From positions 62,001 to 126,000 of the forward strand of contig NZ_FOMQ01000012.1 of the NCBI RefSeq assembly GCF_900112675.1: DNA of 64,000 bases, read 5' to 3'. The translations under genes were made by a program, and so were the position numbers. This DNA comes from Paracidovorax konjaci. GTDB lineage: Bacteria; Pseudomonadota; Gammaproteobacteria; Burkholderiales; Burkholderiaceae_C. This document shows, piece after piece, positions 33,397 to 42,497 of the stretch (positions within the stretch are counted from its first letter, which is position 1; each line of letters begins with the position of its first letter). The notes under the pieces are model-generated. The model did no database searches. It saw only the letters and a program-made list of their open reading frames with translations, and had not been told where the DNA came from.

Positions 33397-34530
33397 TCAG
33401 TCCCCGTCGGCATCGGAGAAGCCGATGCTCACCTGCAGCGCCGGCGCCACCTCGGCTTCTGCCAGGCGCTTGAGCGCGCTCAGTTCCCTGGCCGCCTGCA
33501 GCACCTGCGGGCCGCCCTGGGCGGGGCCTGCCTTTTCGGCGGCCGCCATCGCGGCGTCGATGCGCAGCGCGGTGGCACGCAACTGGTCGGCCAGGGGGTT
33601 GAGCCCGCGGCCGCGCAGGTAGGTCTCCAGCGGCACCAGGCCCTGGCCCGGGGCCGCCAGCGGCGTGCCGGTCGCCTGTACCGTGAGCGCGCGCAGGGCC
33701 GCCCATTCGGCCGCCCAGGCGGTGGCGGCCTGGCCGCTCGCCATGCGCGGGTAGTCGGGCGCACGCGTGCCCTGCGCGGCGCGCAGCGGCTTTTCCATGT
33801 GGGCCCAGCGCAGGCGTTCGATGCCACCCACCCACTGGTTGATGAATTCGCCCATGGCCTGGGTGGATCGCTCCTGTTCTTCCTCGGCGCCCCAGTCGGT
33901 GCCGGCGGCGCCCTCGAAGGCCGATTGCAGCGCCACCGCCTCGCGCTCCACGTCCAGCGCCACTTCGACCGCATAGGCGCAGGCGGGGCTGCGCGGTGCG
34001 GCGGGCTGGGTCCAGAGCAGCCATTCGAGCGCGGGCAGGCCCTTGGCGGGCGTGCCGATGCGCTCGAAGGCCTGTGCGCCCTGCGGTTGTGCCTTGATGG
34101 CCCGCTCGATGAGCTGCGGCCGGGTGGGGGCGAAATCGATCTGCCGCTGCGTGCGCCGCGCGATCACCGGGCCCACGGCCACGGCGCCCAGGCGCTCCCA
34201 CGCGAGCATCGCGGTGCGCCAGGCGGTGCGCGCGGGCTCCAGCGCGGGCGGCGCCCCCGCGCCGGCGGCGGCGGGCGCCTCGCACAGCGACCGCAGGGCG
34301 ACCGGCAGGGCCTGCGCCGCGGCGGCGAATTCGCGCGAACGCGGCAGCGCCCAGTGCGCGTACAGGCTCTGCAGCGCATGGGTGGTGTCGTAGAACGGCA
34401 CGGCATCGTGCTGCCAGGCCGGCGTGGCGGGGGCGGCAGCGCGTGTCTGCGCGGCCGTGCCGCCCGCGAGCGCGAGCACCAGGGATGCGGCCAGCACGGA
34501 GCGGCGCGCGAGGAGGGTGCGGTGTGTCAT
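33397..34530 (-). CDS. Imelysin family iron-regulated protein, second copy
   Basis: A 377-residue exported protein with signal peptide MTHRTLLARRSVLAASLVLALAGG cut at about residue 27. It belongs to the imelysin (M75/IrpA-like) fold: two helical bundles with the GLPALEWLLWT segment in place of the GxHxxE motif of the first imelysin in this operon. Loss of the His suggests a divergent metal site. Its start overlaps the stop of the DUF1111 gene as ATGA, so translation is coupled. It most likely works with its paralogue IrpA in periplasmic iron uptake. Confidence 0.82.
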   Translation of the reverse strand: MTHRTLLARRSVLAASLVLALAGGTAAQTRAAAPATPAWQHDAVPFYDTTHALQSLYAHWALPRSREFAAAAQALPVALRSLCEAPAAAGAGAPPALEPARTAWRTAMLAWERLGAVAVGPVIARRTQRQIDFAPTRPQLIERAIKAQPQGAQAFERIGTPAKGLPALEWLLWTQPAAPRSPACAYAVEVALDVEREAVALQSAFEGAAGTDWGAEEEQERSTQAMGEFINQWVGGIERLRWAHMEKPLRAAQGTRAPDYPRMASGQAATAWAAEWAALRALTVQATGTPLAAPGQGLVPLETYLRGRGLNPLADQLRATALRIDAAMAAAEKAGPAQGGPQVLQAARELSALKRLAEAEVAPALQVSIGFSDADGD

Positions 34531-36017
34531 AGCGATTCCACGAATTTCACGAGGGCCTCCCGGTCGGCCTTGTCCATCTTGAGCACGTTCTGGCGGGCGT
34601 CTTCCGCCTCGCCGCCGTGCCACAGGATGGCTTCGAGCACGCCGCGCGCGCGGCCGTCGTGCAGCAGGCGCGTATGGCCGTTCACGTCCTTGATGAGGCC
34701 GATGCCCCAGAGCGGCGGCGTCTTCCACTGCCGGCCGCTGGCCAGGAAGTCGGGGCGCCCGTCGGCCAGGCCTTCGCCCATGTCGTGCAGCAGCATGTCG
34801 GTGTAGGGCCAGATGCGCTGGCCCGAGAGCGCCTTGCTCGTCAGGTGCGGGAAGGGGCCTTCCTTGGTCACGTAGCTCGGGCGGTGGCAGGCCGCGCACT
34901 GGGCCTGGGCGAAGAGCGCCTGGCCGCGCAGCACGGCGGCGTCGTTCACGTCGCGGCGCGCGGGCGGGGCCAGCGTGGCCTGGTAGAAGACCACGTCGTC
35001 GAAGGTCTTGTCGTCGATTTCCACGCCCGCCTGCCCGCGTGCGCCGGCGCTGCGGCCGCTGGGCGATTCGCCGCAGTCCACCTGCGTGGTGGTGCAGTTC
35101 TCGCTGGGGAAGTCGCGCGAGGTGATGCCCATGTCGCCGATGAAGGCGCCGCCCGTCTGGTGCGAGATGGTGGCCACGTTGGCCTTCCAGCCGAAACGGC
35201 CGAGCATCTTGCGGCCCGAGGGCGCGTCCCACACGTGGTTGGGAATGCCCTTGATCGGGCCGGGCGTGGCGGCCTGGTCGGCGGCGTTGGCGAGGATGTC
35301 GGCCTCGGCGATCGCCTCCAGCAGGCCCACGCCGATGATCTGCGGCGCGATGCGCGGGCTCAGCATGGTCTTGGCGTGCAGCGGGCCGTAGCCGAGGTTG
35401 CGCACGCCGTAGTGGGGCTTGAGCAGCGCGTAGGGCGTGCCGTCGGCGAAGCGGCCCTTGACCGTGTCGTAGCGCAGCGTGACCGTGCCCTCGGGCTTCA
35501 CGCCGTGCACGGCCGCGGTGTTGAGCTGGTCGCCGTAGATGGGCTCCGGGTTCGGGCCGCCGTGCGGGTCGGCGCCGGGGATGGACAGGCGGATGAGCAG
35601 CGCGACGGTCGGGTCGCGCGTTTCGCCGAGGCGGTTGAAGATCTCCGGCGGCTCGCCGCGGCCGTCCTGCACGTGGCAGCCGCCGCACGAGCGCGCGATG
35701 AAATGCGGGCCCAGGCCGTCGCGCGCCTTGGTGGACGCGCCGGCCTCCACCCAGTTGCGCTTGAAGAACGAGTTGCCGATCACGAAGCGCGTGCGTTCGG
35801 CATCGTCCAGGTTGGCGGCCGGGAACGAGAAGGCGTTGCGGCCGGTGGCGTACACCGTGGTGGCGCCGCCGGTCTTCTCGCCCTGCGGATCGGGCGGGTC
35901 GGCGGCGGTGGCGCCGCCGGCCGAGAGCAGCGCCCCGGCGGCGGCCAGGCCCGTGCCGGCCAGCGCGGCGGCGGACCAGAGCGCGCGCCGGCGCGGCGTC
36001 GTCTGCGAACGGATCAT
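34527..36017 (-). CDS. Di-haem oxidoreductase, DUF1111 family
   Basis: A 496-residue periplasmic c-type cytochrome. After an N-terminal signal (ALAGTGLAAAGALLSAGGATA) it has two haem-binding motifs, CGGCH (around residue 110) and CAACH (about 375). The family (formerly thiol oxidoreductase) resembles di-haem peroxidases. It lies between two imelysin genes, 14 bp after irpA and overlapping the next gene by 4 bp. In this operon type it may oxidise or reduce iron during uptake (inference). Confidence 0.87.
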   Translation of the reverse strand: MIRSQTTPRRRALWSAAALAGTGLAAAGALLSAGGATAADPPDPQGEKTGGATTVYATGRNAFSFPAANLDDAERTRFVIGNSFFKRNWVEAGASTKARDGLGPHFIARSCGGCHVQDGRGEPPEIFNRLGETRDPTVALLIRLSIPGADPHGGPNPEPIYGDQLNTAAVHGVKPEGTVTLRYDTVKGRFADGTPYALLKPHYGVRNLGYGPLHAKTMLSPRIAPQIIGVGLLEAIAEADILANAADQAATPGPIKGIPNHVWDAPSGRKMLGRFGWKANVATISHQTGGAFIGDMGITSRDFPSENCTTTQVDCGESPSGRSAGARGQAGVEIDDKTFDDVVFYQATLAPPARRDVNDAAVLRGQALFAQAQCAACHRPSYVTKEGPFPHLTSKALSGQRIWPYTDMLLHDMGEGLADGRPDFLASGRQWKTPPLWGIGLIKDVNGHTRLLHDGRARGVLEAILWHGGEAEDARQNVLKMDKADREALVKFVESL

Positions 36018-36031
36018 GTCGCGCGCGGCCT

Positions 36032-37255
36032 TCACGGTTGCACGAGGGTCAGCTTGGTGATGCCGATGGCGTTGGCGGCCTCCACCAGATCCTTGCTCTG
36101 CTGCGTGAGGCTGTCGATGGTCTTCTGGATGCGCTGGCGGCCCGGGGCATCCTTGCCGCCGATGATCTCGCGGTCGAATGGCGCCTGGATGCCTTCGGCC
36201 GCCTTCACGGAGGCGGCGATCTGCTGCGTGGTGCGCTCGGCCAGCGCGGCGTCCTTGGCGGCGACCAGGTCGCGCAGCGAAGCCCCCTTGACGGTGCTGC
36301 CGTCGGCGCGCTTGTACTCGCCGAGCCAGACGTTCTGGATGCCCTGCGCGTTCGTCACCGCATCGCGGTGGGTGTTGTCGGAGAAGCAGGAGTGCTCGTC
36401 TTCCTGGTCCTGGCTGTTGAGCGCCACCTCGAGCCGCTCGCCCGCGAGTTCGCCGCGCGAAAGCGAGCCCAGGCCGACCAGCATCTTGCGCACCGATTCC
36501 GTGCCGCCGCGCACGAACTTCGCGCGGTAGTTGTTGGCCGATTTCGGCGCCCAGGCCTTCACGAGGAAGCTCAGGTCGTCGATGAGCAGGTCGGTGACCA
36601 CGTTCAGGTACTGGCGGCGGCGGTCGGCGTTCTTCGCCTTGCCGTCCACGAAATCCTCGAAGTTGCGGTCGCCCGGGCCGGTCTCGGAGAGGTCCTGGCC
36701 CCACAGGAAGAATTCGATGGCGTGCCAGCCGGTGGCGATGTTCTCTTCGCCGCCACGCTCGTTCTGGGCAGCCAGGTTCTTCTTGGTGATGGCGAACTTG
36801 CGGTTGTTGACCAGGCCGGCATCGGGCTTGCCCTCCACGCTGTCGACGTACGACTCGTCCATGGGCCAGGCGTTGATCTGCCCTTCGGGGCCCTTCTCGT
36901 CGTCGATGGGGCCGCCGTAGAAGCGGAAGGCCTCGGTCTGGCCGTAGAACTCGCGCGCGGCCAGCCAGGTCTTGCGGGCTTCGGCCAGCGCCTCGGCCGA
37001 CGGCTTGGCCGTGAAGGCCTTGATGGCCGCCTGCATGGTGCGCGCGGCGGTCAGCGTGTCCTCGTAGTTCGCATGCGCCAGCACGGCGTACTGCGCCGCC
37101 ACGGCGGCCGGCGTCGCGGCGGCGCTGGAGGCGGGCGCGGCGGCGGATGCGCCCGCGCCCTGCGGAGCCTGTGCCTGGACCACCCCCGTGGTGCCGAGTG
37201 CGGCGGCGGCCAGCAATCCGGCGAGAACGGTGGTCTTGAACGAGGCGGTGGTCAT
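36032..37255 (-). CDS. Imelysin family protein, IrpA-like
   Basis: A 407-residue exported protein with signal peptide (TTVLAGLLAAAALGTTGVVQA) and an Ala-rich linker. The imelysin motif GxHxxE is intact in TGWHAIEFFLWG, and NTHRDAV and EHSCFSDN are other family landmarks. Homologues are iron-regulated cell-surface or periplasmic proteins. It is the first gene of the four-gene operon irpA-DUF1111-imelysin-DUF1513, and a Fur-box-like palindrome with a TATAAT box lies ~210 bp upstream. Confidence 0.88.
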   Translation of the reverse strand: MTTASFKTTVLAGLLAAAALGTTGVVQAQAPQGAGASAAAPASSAAATPAAVAAQYAVLAHANYEDTLTAARTMQAAIKAFTAKPSAEALAEARKTWLAAREFYGQTEAFRFYGGPIDDEKGPEGQINAWPMDESYVDSVEGKPDAGLVNNRKFAITKKNLAAQNERGGEENIATGWHAIEFFLWGQDLSETGPGDRNFEDFVDGKAKNADRRRQYLNVVTDLLIDDLSFLVKAWAPKSANNYRAKFVRGGTESVRKMLVGLGSLSRGELAGERLEVALNSQDQEDEHSCFSDNTHRDAVTNAQGIQNVWLGEYKRADGSTVKGASLRDLVAAKDAALAERTTQQIAASVKAAEGIQAPFDREIIGGKDAPGRQRIQKTIDSLTQQSKDLVEAANAIGITKLTLVQP

Positions 37256-37457
37256 GGCATCTCCTGAAATGAATGGGGACAGAGCGGCGCGGGAAACGGG
37301 TTCCCCGCACCATCCGTGCGGCCGGGGCGGCGCGGTGCGCGCCGTGGCGGACGGTGCAGAAGGTCCGGGGCGCATGGCGTGCCCCGGCGCGCCCGGCGTC
37401 CCGCGCGGAGCAGACCCCTCCCGGTCCGCACCGCCGCGCGACGCGACGAGCCGAGGC

Positions 37458-37482
37458 ATTATAAGAATGAGATTAATTATCA
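37458..37482 (-). promoter_or_regulatory. Fur box and -10 element upstream of the imelysin operon
   Basis: TGAGATT-A-ATTATCA (37468-37482) is a 7-1-7 Fur-type inverted repeat with 5 of 7 paired positions. On the minus strand a TATAAT (37463-37458) follows directly. Fur binding there would cover the promoter. The leader from here to the ATG is about 200 nt, GC-rich and without a gene. Confidence 0.65.
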
Positions 37483-37555
37483 TCTCCGCTCAGGCCGTTC
37501 CGGGGCTGCCTGCCGTCCCCGGTCCCGTTCGGAATACGGGCCTGCTCTGGCTCTA

Positions 37556-37576
37556 TTGCTATCGAAAAAATAGCAA
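37556..37576. repeat. Palindromic element TTGCTAT-N7-ATAGCAA, copy 2
   Basis: Seven-bp arms around CGAAAAA in the gap between the imelysin promoter and the phoX terminator. It is the only copy that is fully intergenic. The 490-bp gap 37256-37746 otherwise holds the Fur-box promoter and a terminator. Confidence 0.75.
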
Positions 37577-37656
37577 ATTATTCAGCAGGGACAACGGCAT
37601 GGAAGGGATTTTTGCCATACCTGCTGGCCTGCCGCGGGCCCGCTGCGCCGGCCCAA

Positions 37657-37683
37657 TAAAAAAGCGAGGCATGAAGCCTCGCT
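37657..37683 (-). terminator. Intrinsic terminator after phoX
   Basis: On the minus strand AGCGAGGC/GCCTCGCT form an 8-bp stem with a 5-nt loop, followed by a run of T residues. Confidence 0.9.
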
Positions 37684-37746
37684 GGATGATCCGGCCACCG
37701 CCGCGAAAGTCCCCTGGCGGGGCCCTGCGCGGCGTGCCCTGCCGTG

Positions 37747-39696
37747 TCAGGCGTGCAGCTTCATCTGCTGGGGCGTGCCCGTCAGATAGCCCACGGCGGA
37801 GCCGAACTTGTCCTTGTAGTTGGCGCGCACCAGCGGGTCGAGCGTGTCCTTCACCTTGGAGTGGATGCTGCCCCAGTCGCCCACGTGCTGGAAGTTGCTC
37901 ATGATGTAGGTGAAGCCGTTGATCTCGTCCACCGCGTGCAGGCCCGTGGATTCGCCGCCGGCGGGCACCGACATCACGCGCGAGAGCTGCTTGGTGTCGA
38001 CGTTGTAGGCCCACAGGAAGTTGTTCACGTGCTGGCTGCTGTCCTCGCCGATGAACAGCGTGCGCAGCTTCTCGGAGAACTTCAGGTTGTCCGGGTTGGC
38101 GATGTTGTTGGGGTTGGCGGTGTTGCCCAGCGCGTCCGAGGCGATGTCCTCGCCGGCCAGCAGGGCCTTGGTGTCCACGGGCATCCAGTCGCTGTTGATG
38201 GTGCCGCCCTGGGTGTCCTTCAGGCCGCCGCGCAGGTTGAGCGCCATCACCACGCCGGCGACGAGTTGCTTGGGCACCGAGATGCCGTTGCCCGGCACGT
38301 TGGCGGCATTGCCGGCCACCATCGAGGTCTGCACGTTCTGCAGCGCCGAGTAGGCGATCTTGTCGCGGGCGTTGACCGTGGTGCCTTCCATCTTGGTGAA
38401 GCCCATGCTGGCGCCGACGAAGGCGGCGTAGCGGTGCGTCTCCAGGAATGCGGCGGCCTTTTCCATGCCGGCGTTGATCTTGATCCACTCGGTCTTGCCG
38501 TTGGCGACGATCTTCGTGTACGCCGCGTCCTTGGGGTCGGCGCTGGCCACGGTCATGATGTCGGTGGGCTTGAGCGTGTTGGCGAGCTTCTCGATCTCGG
38601 CGCTGGTGGCCGAGCCGAGCTTGATCCAGGTGAGCGCCGCGGCGGAGTTGGCGGCCGGGTCGATCGAGAAGCCCGAGCCCACCTTGGCGGCGTACAGCGT
38701 GCCGGAGGACAGGTCCTTCTCCTTGTCGGCCACGAAGACGAAGTAGCCGCTGTTGGTGGCGTCGTCGCCCATGAGCGCGGTGCGCTGGTCGGGCATCACC
38801 TGCACCAGTTCGTGCGAGATGCGGCCCATGCAGAAATGCTTCTTGATGGAGGCGGTGCCGTCGGGGTTCACCGTCACTTCGGGCATGTGGCCGTAGTGGT
38901 AGGGGTTGGCCGCCGTCTCGCTGCCGTAGAGGTTCTTGCTGTAGGCCTTGAACTGTGCGTTCGATGCGGCGGTGAAGGCATCGGGCTCGTACTCTTCGCT
39001 GGACAGGTGGGTGCCCCAGGGCGAGAGGCTCGCACCGCAGGTGATCCACAGGCCGTGCACCTTGGAGGTGTCCACGTTGTGGTACTTCACGAGCGACAGC
39101 TTGCCCGTGGCGGGGTCCTGGTCGAGCGAGAGCACGGCGATGGGCGAGGGCAGCTTGCCGTACATGTCGGTCTTGCCGTCCTGGGCCCAGGTGGTGTATT
39201 CGAACTGCACGACGGCGAACACCGGGTTGCCCTTGACGCCGTCCACCTTGGCATTGGCCACGGTGAGCAGCGACGTGCCGTCGGGCGAGTCGGAGAAGAA
39301 CTGGCGCTCCTTGCCGGCCACGGTCGTGTCGGTGATGGGCTGGTTGTTGATGTCCACGTAGCCGCCGGCCAGGATGGTGCCGCCGTTGCCGTTGGACACG
39401 CGGTCGCCGGTGATGAAGAAGGGCTGGTAGGCGAGCTGGTAGCTCTGCACGGAGTCGTTGCTGAACTTCACGTTCAGCGTGGAGCCCACGGTGGTGGTGG
39501 CCATCGCCGCGGGGTTGGCGAGCGAGGGCGCGGCCATCGGGCTGAAGCTGGCCGAGACGAAGCTCGGCGCATCGCTGCCGCCGCCGCAGGCAGCCAGCAG
39601 GGACGCGGCGGATGCGCTGGCGCCCAGGGGCAGCAGCGGCACGCCGGCCAGGAATTGCAGGGCCTTGCGGCGGGAGGGCATCGGGGTGTGGGACAT
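37747..39696 (-). CDS. phoX: Alkaline phosphatase PhoX family protein
   Basis: A 649-residue exported phosphatase of the PhoX (DUF839) family, Ca/Fe-dependent enzymes that release phosphate from organic esters. The leader has the Tat motif SRRKALQFLAG and then SLLAACGGG, so it may be a Tat-exported lipoprotein. Family landmarks include LSSEEYEPD, HEL in RISHELVQVM, and VFVADKEKDLSSG. It is a single-gene unit with a terminator after it. Four Pho-box half sites lie 133-172 bp upstream, indicating PhoB control under phosphate limitation. Confidence 0.9.
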   Translation of the reverse strand: MSHTPMPSRRKALQFLAGVPLLPLGASASAASLLAACGGGSDAPSFVSASFSPMAAPSLANPAAMATTTVGSTLNVKFSNDSVQSYQLAYQPFFITGDRVSNGNGGTILAGGYVDINNQPITDTTVAGKERQFFSDSPDGTSLLTVANAKVDGVKGNPVFAVVQFEYTTWAQDGKTDMYGKLPSPIAVLSLDQDPATGKLSLVKYHNVDTSKVHGLWITCGASLSPWGTHLSSEEYEPDAFTAASNAQFKAYSKNLYGSETAANPYHYGHMPEVTVNPDGTASIKKHFCMGRISHELVQVMPDQRTALMGDDATNSGYFVFVADKEKDLSSGTLYAAKVGSGFSIDPAANSAAALTWIKLGSATSAEIEKLANTLKPTDIMTVASADPKDAAYTKIVANGKTEWIKINAGMEKAAAFLETHRYAAFVGASMGFTKMEGTTVNARDKIAYSALQNVQTSMVAGNAANVPGNGISVPKQLVAGVVMALNLRGGLKDTQGGTINSDWMPVDTKALLAGEDIASDALGNTANPNNIANPDNLKFSEKLRTLFIGEDSSQHVNNFLWAYNVDTKQLSRVMSVPAGGESTGLHAVDEINGFTYIMSNFQHVGDWGSIHSKVKDTLDPLVRANYKDKFGSAVGYLTGTPQQMKLHA

Positions 39697-39828
39697 CGTG
39701 GATTCCGGATGGGTCGGTCTGCGGTGTGGCCGCTGCCGGTCCGCGGATGCGGGCGGGCGCGGGCCTCTTCGATCGGGCCGGCCGGGAATCCCGGGCCTGC
39801 CTCCGGTCCGGGATGCTAGGAATCCGCC

Positions 39829-39868
39829 ATGACACGCATTTGACCGTTGCGTGACGGTCCGGTGACGG
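39829..39868 (-). promoter_or_regulatory. Tandem Pho box upstream of phoX
   Basis: On the minus strand four 7-mers, CCGTCAC, CCGTCAC, CGGTCAA and GTGTCAT, are each separated by exactly 4 bp, an 11-bp period. This is the layout of PhoB sites (CTGTCAT direct repeats with 4-bp spacers), here as two adjacent boxes. Confidence 0.78.
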
Positions 39869-39958
39869 TGCCCGCACGGTGCGCAGCGGCACCGGGGGCG
39901 GCCGCTTGCGCTGCGGGCCGGCCAGCGGGGCCGGGCAGCGCGGGCGGCCGGGGGCGCT

Positions 39959-40774
39959 TCAGGCCGCGCTGTGGCTGTCTTCCAGGGTGGGCATGCGCTC
40001 GGGCGGCTCGAAGCAGTCGCGGAACGAGAACACCACGGAGGTGAAGAACATGGCTGCCAGCAGCATGGCGGTGCCCACCATGATGCCCGCCGCGAAGGCG
40101 GCGCCCAGCCCCATGAAGGCCAGCAGCGTCACCGCCACGCTGGCCGCGATGCCCGCGCCCAGGAACACGCCCGTCCAGGCCAGGCCATACACGGCGAAGG
40201 CGCCGAAGTTGCGCAGGCAGGCGACGATGCTGAAGAACAGCGCCTTCAGCGGCGGCACGCCGTGCCAGTGCACGAGGCCCGGCGCATGCCAGAACAGCAG
40301 CGACAGCGGCAGGTAGAGCGCCAGCGAGAGCCACATCGCCGCCTGGAACTGCGGCAGCTCGGCCACTTCGCGCGTGAGCTCTTCGCCGCCCAGGTACACC
40401 CGGGCGAACTGCCCGCCGTCCATGAGGGACGAGATGCCCATCACCGCCAGGAAACCGAGCGCATAGAGCGCGCCCAGCACCAGCATGGCATTGAGCCGCT
40501 GGCGGCCGGTGCGGAAAGCGACCAGCAGCAGCGCGGGCGTGGGAAAGCGCCCCTGCGTGGCATCGCCCGCGGCCACCATCATGGCCAGCGTGGCCGCCGG
40601 CAGCAGCGCCAGCGCCACGGCCGGGCCGACGAGGGGCAGCAGCGTGGCGATGGACATGGCCGCCATGGTCAGGAAGAAGAGCGCAGCCAGCGCCATGGGC
40701 TGGCGCCAGAACACGCGGATGCCGAGGCGGACCCATTCCAGGCCGGCGCGGGCGGGGACGATGTGCAGTTTCAT
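39959..40774 (-). CDS. BPSS1780-type multi-pass membrane protein
   Basis: A 271-residue membrane protein of unknown function with about six hydrophobic spans (for example LAALFFLTMAAMSIATLLPL and MFFTSVVFSFRDCFE near the end). The start MKLHIVPARAGLEWVRLGIRVFWRQP is typical of this betaproteobacterial family. It lies downstream of thrB on the same strand with a 226-bp gap that contains a large hairpin. A role cannot be proposed from the sequence. Confidence 0.78.
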   Translation of the reverse strand: MKLHIVPARAGLEWVRLGIRVFWRQPMALAALFFLTMAAMSIATLLPLVGPAVALALLPAATLAMMVAAGDATQGRFPTPALLLVAFRTGRQRLNAMLVLGALYALGFLAVMGISSLMDGGQFARVYLGGEELTREVAELPQFQAAMWLSLALYLPLSLLFWHAPGLVHWHGVPPLKALFFSIVACLRNFGAFAVYGLAWTGVFLGAGIAASVAVTLLAFMGLGAAFAAGIMVGTAMLLAAMFFTSVVFSFRDCFEPPERMPTLEDSHSAA

Positions 40775-40832
40775 GGCGGTGCAGTGTGCGTGGTTCGCCC
40801 GGGGGGCGGGAGCAGGGCGGTTCGCAGAGGGA

Positions 40833-40877
40833 GCGATCGCGTCGGCATGCAGCGGGCAAGCGGCATGCCCCGATCGC
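40833..40877. other. Two-part palindrome between thrB and the membrane protein gene
   Basis: GCGATCG (40833-40839) pairs with CGATCGC (40871-40877), and inside it GGCATGC (40844-40850) pairs with GCATGCC (40863-40869). The two stacked 7-bp stems form a cruciform or RNA stem of about 45 nt without a T-tract. Function unknown. Confidence 0.6.
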
Positions 40878-41000
40878 AAGGCCGCAGGCATTGTCGCGCC
40901 GATGGCAGGCCAGGGCGGTGCGGGCGCGCGATTTCCGGCGGGCAGGCGGGGTTCATGGTGGCGGCGCAGCCACAGCGGCGGGCGGGCGGCCAGGTCCGGT

Positions 41001-41975
41001 TCAGTGCGCGAAGCCGCCGGCCGCACCCACGTGCAGCGGCTCGGCCACGCGGCCGCGCAACACGCGCTCGAAATGGGTGGGGTCGTGCGGCGTGAGCAGG
41101 CTGGCCTCGCGCGGCAGGTGGAAATCCCAGAGCCGCGAGATCCAGAAACGCAGCGCACCGGCACGCAGCATGGCCGGCAGCAGCGCGCGCTCCTGGGCGG
41201 TGAGGGGCCTCACCGCCTGGTAGGCGTCCAGCATGGCGGCCGCGCGCAGCGGCGCGTGGGTGCCGGTGGCCCAGTCGATGCACCAGTCGTTCAGGCACAC
41301 CGACAGGTCGAACAGCCAGGTGTCCACGCCCGCGAAGTAGAAGTCGAAGAAGCCTGTCAGTGTCTCGCCGTCGAACATCGCGTTATCGCGGAACAGGTCG
41401 GCATGCACCGGGCCGCGCGGCAGCGCGCCGTAGCCGGCGGACGCCGCCACATGGTTCTGGTAGGCCAGCTCGGAGCGCAGCAGCGTGCGCTGGGCTTCGC
41501 CGATGTGGGGCAAAACCACCGGCACGGTCTCGTTCCACCAGGCCAGGCCGCGCAGGTTGGGCTGCTGCCGCTCGTAATCGCGGCCAGCCAGGTGCATGCG
41601 CGCGAGCATGTCGCCCACGGCAGCGCAGTGCACCGCCTCGGGCGCGAGCTGGCTCCTGCCCTGCAGCTTGCTCACCACGGCAGCGGGCTTGCCGGCCACC
41701 GTGTGCAGGATGTCGCCATGGCGGTCGCCGCGCGGGTCGGGCACGGGGATGCCCGCGTGCGCCAGGTGCTTCATCAGGTGCAAGTAGAACGGCAACTGCT
41801 CGGCGGTGAGGCGCTCGAACAGCGTGAGCACGTATTCGCCCTGGTCGCTGGTGAGGAAATAGTTGGTGTTCTCGATCCCGCCCTCGATGCCGCGCAGCGA
41901 CACGAGCGTACCCAGCTGCAAACGGCGCAGCAGATCGCGCGCCTCTTTCTTGGAGACTTCAGTGAAAACGGCCAT
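41001..41975 (-). CDS. thrB: Homoserine kinase (ThrB, APH-fold type)
   Basis: Phosphorylates L-homoserine in threonine synthesis. The 324-residue protein is the aminoglycoside-phosphotransferase-fold form (not the GHMP form): [16 protein letters not shown] at the start, the ATP-side [12 protein letters not shown], catalytic loop [13 protein letters not shown] and [15 protein letters not shown] with the metal-binding Asp. Length is typical. It lies near polA and DUF2782, an arrangement I associate with Betaproteobacteria. Confidence 0.93.
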   Translation of the reverse strand: MAVFTEVSKKEARDLLRRLQLGTLVSLRGIEGGIENTNYFLTSDQGEYVLTLFERLTAEQLPFYLHLMKHLAHAGIPVPDPRGDRHGDILHTVAGKPAAVVSKLQGRSQLAPEAVHCAAVGDMLARMHLAGRDYERQQPNLRGLAWWNETVPVVLPHIGEAQRTLLRSELAYQNHVAASAGYGALPRGPVHADLFRDNAMFDGETLTGFFDFYFAGVDTWLFDLSVCLNDWCIDWATGTHAPLRAAAMLDAYQAVRPLTAQERALLPAMLRAGALRFWISRLWDFHLPREASLLTPHDPTHFERVLRGRVAEPLHVGAAGGFAH

Positions 41976-42081
41976 TGCTGGGCGACGGAAACGGTCGGGG
42001 AGAGAGGAAAGGAGGCGGGGCCGGCATCATCCCGGCGGGGTACCGGCGGTGCGGTGCGACCCGGGAGAGGCCGGACCCGGT

Positions 42082-42438
42082 TCAGAACTTCATCACGTTC
42101 CAGACGCGGGGGGCGGTGATGGTTTCCGCGCCGTTGCGGCTGCCGGGGCGGGCGCGCACGCCGTCCGCGGGCTGCACTTCGTATTCGGGCATCTCGCCGG
42201 TCTTGGGCTGCACCGTGATGCTCTGCGTCTGCCCGCCGACACGCAATTCGTCCACCCGGCTGCCTTCGTCCTCGATGCGGATGCGCTCGACGCGCTGGTT
42301 GCCGCGGCCCGGTTGGGCATCCGCGGCAGGGGCCTGCTCGCCCGCGGCGGGCGCGGCCTGCGGAGCGGGGGCGGGAGTCTGGGCGAAGGTGGGGCTGGAA
42401 GCCAGTGCCAGCAGGAGGAGGGTGTGGGCGGCGCGCAT
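42082..42438 (-). CDS. DUF2782 family exported protein
   Basis: A 118-residue protein with a signal peptide (MRAAHTLLLLALASSPTFA) and an Ala/Pro-rich linker, then a short conserved core: VERIRIEDEGSRVDELRVGG, MPEYEVQP and the C-terminal RVWNVMKF. This matches DUF2782, which is regularly found beside polA in Betaproteobacteria. Function unknown. It is divergent from polA across 59 bp. Confidence 0.82.
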   Translation of the reverse strand: MRAAHTLLLLALASSPTFAQTPAPAPQAAPAAGEQAPAADAQPGRGNQRVERIRIEDEGSRVDELRVGGQTQSITVQPKTGEMPEYEVQPADGVRARPGSRNGAETITAPRVWNVMKF

Positions 42439-42497
42439 GGGGCGGATTGTAGGCGCGGGCGGGCGCCGGCCCCCGGCGGCGGGCACAATCCCGGGCC

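Noticed and set aside
36038-37267. Plus-strand open frame of 409 codons opposite the first imelysin gene
   Set aside because: Its translation is low-complexity Gly/Val/Leu text without family motifs, while the minus strand encodes a full imelysin.
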